Of a stretch of DNA of 64,000 bases, positions 62,371 to 64,000 are shown in pieces. Numbering within the stretch: the first letter of the stretch is position 1; the number at the start of each line of letters is the position of its first letter. Source of the DNA: Pseudomonadota bacterium (lineage in GTDB: Bacteria > Pseudomonadota > Gammaproteobacteria > Acidiferrobacterales > Acidiferrobacteraceae); assembly GCA_021794275.1 (NCBI GenBank), contig JAJYRD010000021.1, positions 38,101 through 102,100 on the forward strand, read 5' to 3'. Under the pieces are notes generated by a model. It was given only the letters and a program-made list of their open reading frames with translations. It was not told the DNA's origin and did no database searches. The position numbers were made by a program, and so were the translations under genes.

Positions 62371-62913
62371 CTAAACGATCTCGCGTAGCGGTCTCGGGGT
62401 CCAGAGCATATCTAGCTCTGCGCCAGCCGTGCTCACGATTTCCGCGATGCTGATGTACCCCAACTCGCGCTCATGGCCCACCGCCAGACCGAAGGCCTGT
62501 TGTGTGCCTAGGCCCGCGCGGTCTTTCTCGGTGATGTACCAGTGCCAGTCACCGCAGACGTAGTGCAGGTGAGCCACGGCGTCCAAGCCTTGGCTGTCGG
62601 TCTCGTAGGTCCGGGGCATGTGCGCGATGCGCTCGGCCATATCGAGGACAGCGCGGCGGTACTCGGATCGGCGGATGCTCGTGCAGCAAATCGCGGTGAG
62701 GGCGTCTAGCTCGCCTGTGGGCAGAAAAGCCGCGATGTCGCGTAGGCATTTGTCGACTTCGGGTAGTGATGGCAGGTCGTCCCACACCCCCGCGTCCACC
62801 TCGACCTTCGCCTCACCGAGGACGCCGATAGGACGGCACGCCTTTAGGCTCCGGCAAGGAGCGTGACGCAGCGCAGCGGAGGCGCGTCCCTTGTGAGGAG
62901 CCGTGCCGTCCAA
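62371..62913 (-). CDS. DUF2958 domain protein
   Basis: 180 residues from ATG 62913; a GTG near 62820 is a possible shorter start. The C-terminal part, H-L-H-Y-V-C-G-D-W-H-W-Y-I-T-E-K-D, Q-A-F-G-L-A-V-G-H-E-R-E-L-G-Y-I-S-I-A-E-I, and W-T-P-R-P-L, fits DUF2958 of plasmids and conjugative elements. The N-terminal 80 residues have no family. Function of the domain is unknown; it is almost always found on mobile DNA. Confidence 0.75.
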   Translation of the reverse strand: MDGTAPHKGRASAALRHAPCRSLKACRPIGVLGEAKVEVDAGVWDDLPSLPEVDKCLRDIAAFLPTGELDALTAICCTSIRRSEYRRAVLDMAERIAHMPRTYETDSQGLDAVAHLHYVCGDWHWYITEKDRAGLGTQQAFGLAVGHERELGYISIAEIVSTAGAELDMLWTPRPLREIV

Positions 62914-63004
62914 GGCGCCCGGGCGAAGGGAGAGCGTGGCGTCGGGGACACAAGCAGGACTGGAACGGATTAGAGGCGCGGATGCCGGGGTTGGGTCATA
63001 CCTT

Positions 63005-63024
63005 TGACCGAATATGACCGAATA
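63005..63024. repeat. Tandem pair of a 10-bp repeat
   Basis: TGACCGAATATGACCGAATA, two exact copies, between the DUF2958 gene and the next minus-strand gene. Could be an operator or iteron relic, or chance. Confidence 0.4.
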
Positions 63025-63062
63025 TCGCTGGCCGGGACTGTCATTGGGACCCCGCGCACCGG

Positions 63063-63695
63063 TCAGTCCCCAGGCTCGCGATCCCCAGAACCCCCACGGC
63101 CTTCCTCGTCATCACCCTCCCAGAAGTTGTCCGGCCTTTGCTGCGAGGGCTGTGGTGGTGGCATGTTCGGGATGGCCGTGGGGGGTTGCGCGCTGGAGGC
63201 TGGCGTCTGCCCGGTATCAAGACCACTAATAACGTCTAGCGCAATCGATGATCCTGGAAGTGCGGCGTCCAGCAGCAACCCAAGCCCAGCTTCGGCAAGC
63301 TTGTCACCGGCGCCATCCGCCCCGGTCTCCTTAACGGTAGTTGGTGATTGGGTGGCCTGTTTCGTTTCTGGGACAGCTCCAGGGGCCTGTTGGGTAGAGG
63401 AGCGTAGCGCCGCCCTCAGTTGGTGTGTAGCCGTTGCGCCCCTTATCGAAGCCCTGGGGTCGGGCTTACGAGCATGCGCATCACAATCGCAACCCTCTGC
63501 GGCATCAATCGCGAATTTGATCGCATCGGTCATTTGCCGACGATCGTTGAATATGTCCCCAAGTCGCTTTTGTGTGAAAAGGAGGCTTCCGCGCTTGTAC
63601 GCTGCCTTCTCTCCGACCTCAGTCCGCCGGATCTCGCCGCAGTTTTGGCACGGCGCCAGCACGCCGACGTCGATCGCGATCTGTCGCGCCATCAC
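63063..63695 (-). CDS. Hypothetical protein with Cys pairs and disordered tail
   Basis: 210 residues. N-terminal Q-N-C-G-E-I-R-R-T-E-V-G, then K-R-G-S-L-L-F-T-Q-K-R-L-G-D-I-F, and G-C-D-C-D: single cysteines and a C-x-C that could bind metal. The C-terminal 100 residues are rich in Pro/Gln/Ala/Gly and probably disordered. No family recognised. Start at ATG 63695 without a strong ribosome site. Confidence 0.45.
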   Translation of the reverse strand: MMARQIAIDVGVLAPCQNCGEIRRTEVGEKAAYKRGSLLFTQKRLGDIFNDRRQMTDAIKFAIDAAEGCDCDAHARKPDPRASIRGATATHQLRAALRSSTQQAPGAVPETKQATQSPTTVKETGADGAGDKLAEAGLGLLLDAALPGSSIALDVISGLDTGQTPASSAQPPTAIPNMPPPQPSQQRPDNFWEGDDEEGRGGSGDREPGD

Positions 63696-63896
63696 GCTAA
63701 CGACAGGTTCCGGCTCAGGTTTGGGCCGCCGTGCATCAGTACCCGCATCGCCGACGGCGTCTGGTGGTTCAGAGAATTGTGGGGGTGTGACACCCCATTG
63801 AGGTCTCTTGTACTCGGATGACAGCCAGACAGCCGTAACGCGGTCATTGCGCCGTGCCTGCGCCTTACTAATTAGTGCATATCTTAGAGACTATGG

Positions 63897-64000
63897 CTAC
63901 GCCGCGTAGCGCGTCTCCGGATGCTGAAAGAATGATCGCACCCTATCCGGTGTCTTTTGCAGATGGCGCAGCCGGCTTATGACCGCCCGCAGGAGGTCCG
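63897..64000 (-). CDS. C-terminal end of an unidentified protein (cut by window edge)
   Basis: Open minus-strand frame from the right edge to a TAG at 63897–63899: [32 protein letters not shown]. The basic composition suggests nucleic-acid contact, for example a replication protein or transposase, but nothing can be named. Confidence 0.4.
   Translation of the reverse strand, partial: DLLRAVISRLRHLQKTPDRVRSFFQHPETRYAA

Noticed and set aside
63004..63801. A 265-codon plus-strand frame near the right edge
   Set aside because: Serine/proline-rich, antisense to a minus-strand frame with more protein-like composition; no ribosome site.

Overview
The window is a high-GC, gene-dense chromosomal segment of a gammaproteobacterium. 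Conserved gammaproteobacterial blocks are present: queA–tgt–yajC–secD–secF, glyA–nrdR–ribD–ribE, ribBA–ribH–nusB–thiL–pgpA–pncC–recA–recX–alaS–lysC–csrA, and pcnB–folK–dNK–panB–panC–panD. All four tRNA genes encode their CCA end. The base composition, csrA followed by tRNA-Ser and tRNA-Arg, and an exopolysaccharide locus with its own acyl carrier protein would fit a chemolithotrophic or acidophilic lineage (for example an Acidiferrobacter-like organism), but that assignment is inference.

Layout. (1) 1–12.65 kb: a co-directional, overlapping exopolysaccharide operon. It holds the end of an AMP-forming ligase, an acyl carrier protein, an NAD-synthase-like ATP pyrophosphatase, two hexapeptide acyltransferases, a flippase, an O-antigen-ligase-type polymerase, four glycosyltransferases, a polysaccharide deacetylase and a secreted DUF4091 protein. 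(2) 12.8–17.2 kb: a KGG-repeat stress protein and three nucleotide-sugar enzymes (an epimerase on the minus strand, a UDP-sugar 6-dehydrogenase, a UDP-glucuronate 4-epimerase) that would supply activated sugars to the first region. (3) 17.4–25.6 kb: co-chaperone cnoX, tRNA-Glu, a TnpB relic, then poly(A) polymerase, folate, nucleoside kinase and pantothenate genes, and a DHA2 efflux pump. (4) 25.6–32.7 kb: an accessory zone. It has a Doc toxin with an unusual small upstream partner, EthD and cupin genes around an integron attC-like palindrome, and a roughly 4.2 kb decayed element bounded by tRNA-Leu and a 59-bp degenerate copy of its 3' part. That element holds an AlpA-like regulator, four toxin–antitoxin modules in different stages of decay, and a conjugation coupling-protein fragment. 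(5) 32.7–59.3 kb: housekeeping core. Less usual insertions are a hybrid histidine kinase between queA and tgt, a large unrecognised membrane protein, a hemerythrin with an FNR-type promoter, and a membrane-anchored pseudokinase with a lipoprotein inside the riboflavin cluster. (6) 59.3–64 kb: tRNA-Ser, then tRNA-Arg followed directly by a dead tyrosine integrase and plasmid-like genes (tiny membrane proteins, a KfrA-like coiled-coil protein, a DUF2958 protein, hypotheticals). This is the start of a second, tRNA-Arg-anchored island that runs off the window.

How the genes work together. The left third makes and exports a surface polysaccharide. The core supplies translation, protein export, one-carbon metabolism, riboflavin and recombination functions. 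Two tRNA-targeted integration sites mark where mobile DNA entered and then decayed. Toxin genes are more damaged than their antitoxins, a pattern that suggests selection against toxin activity after element death.
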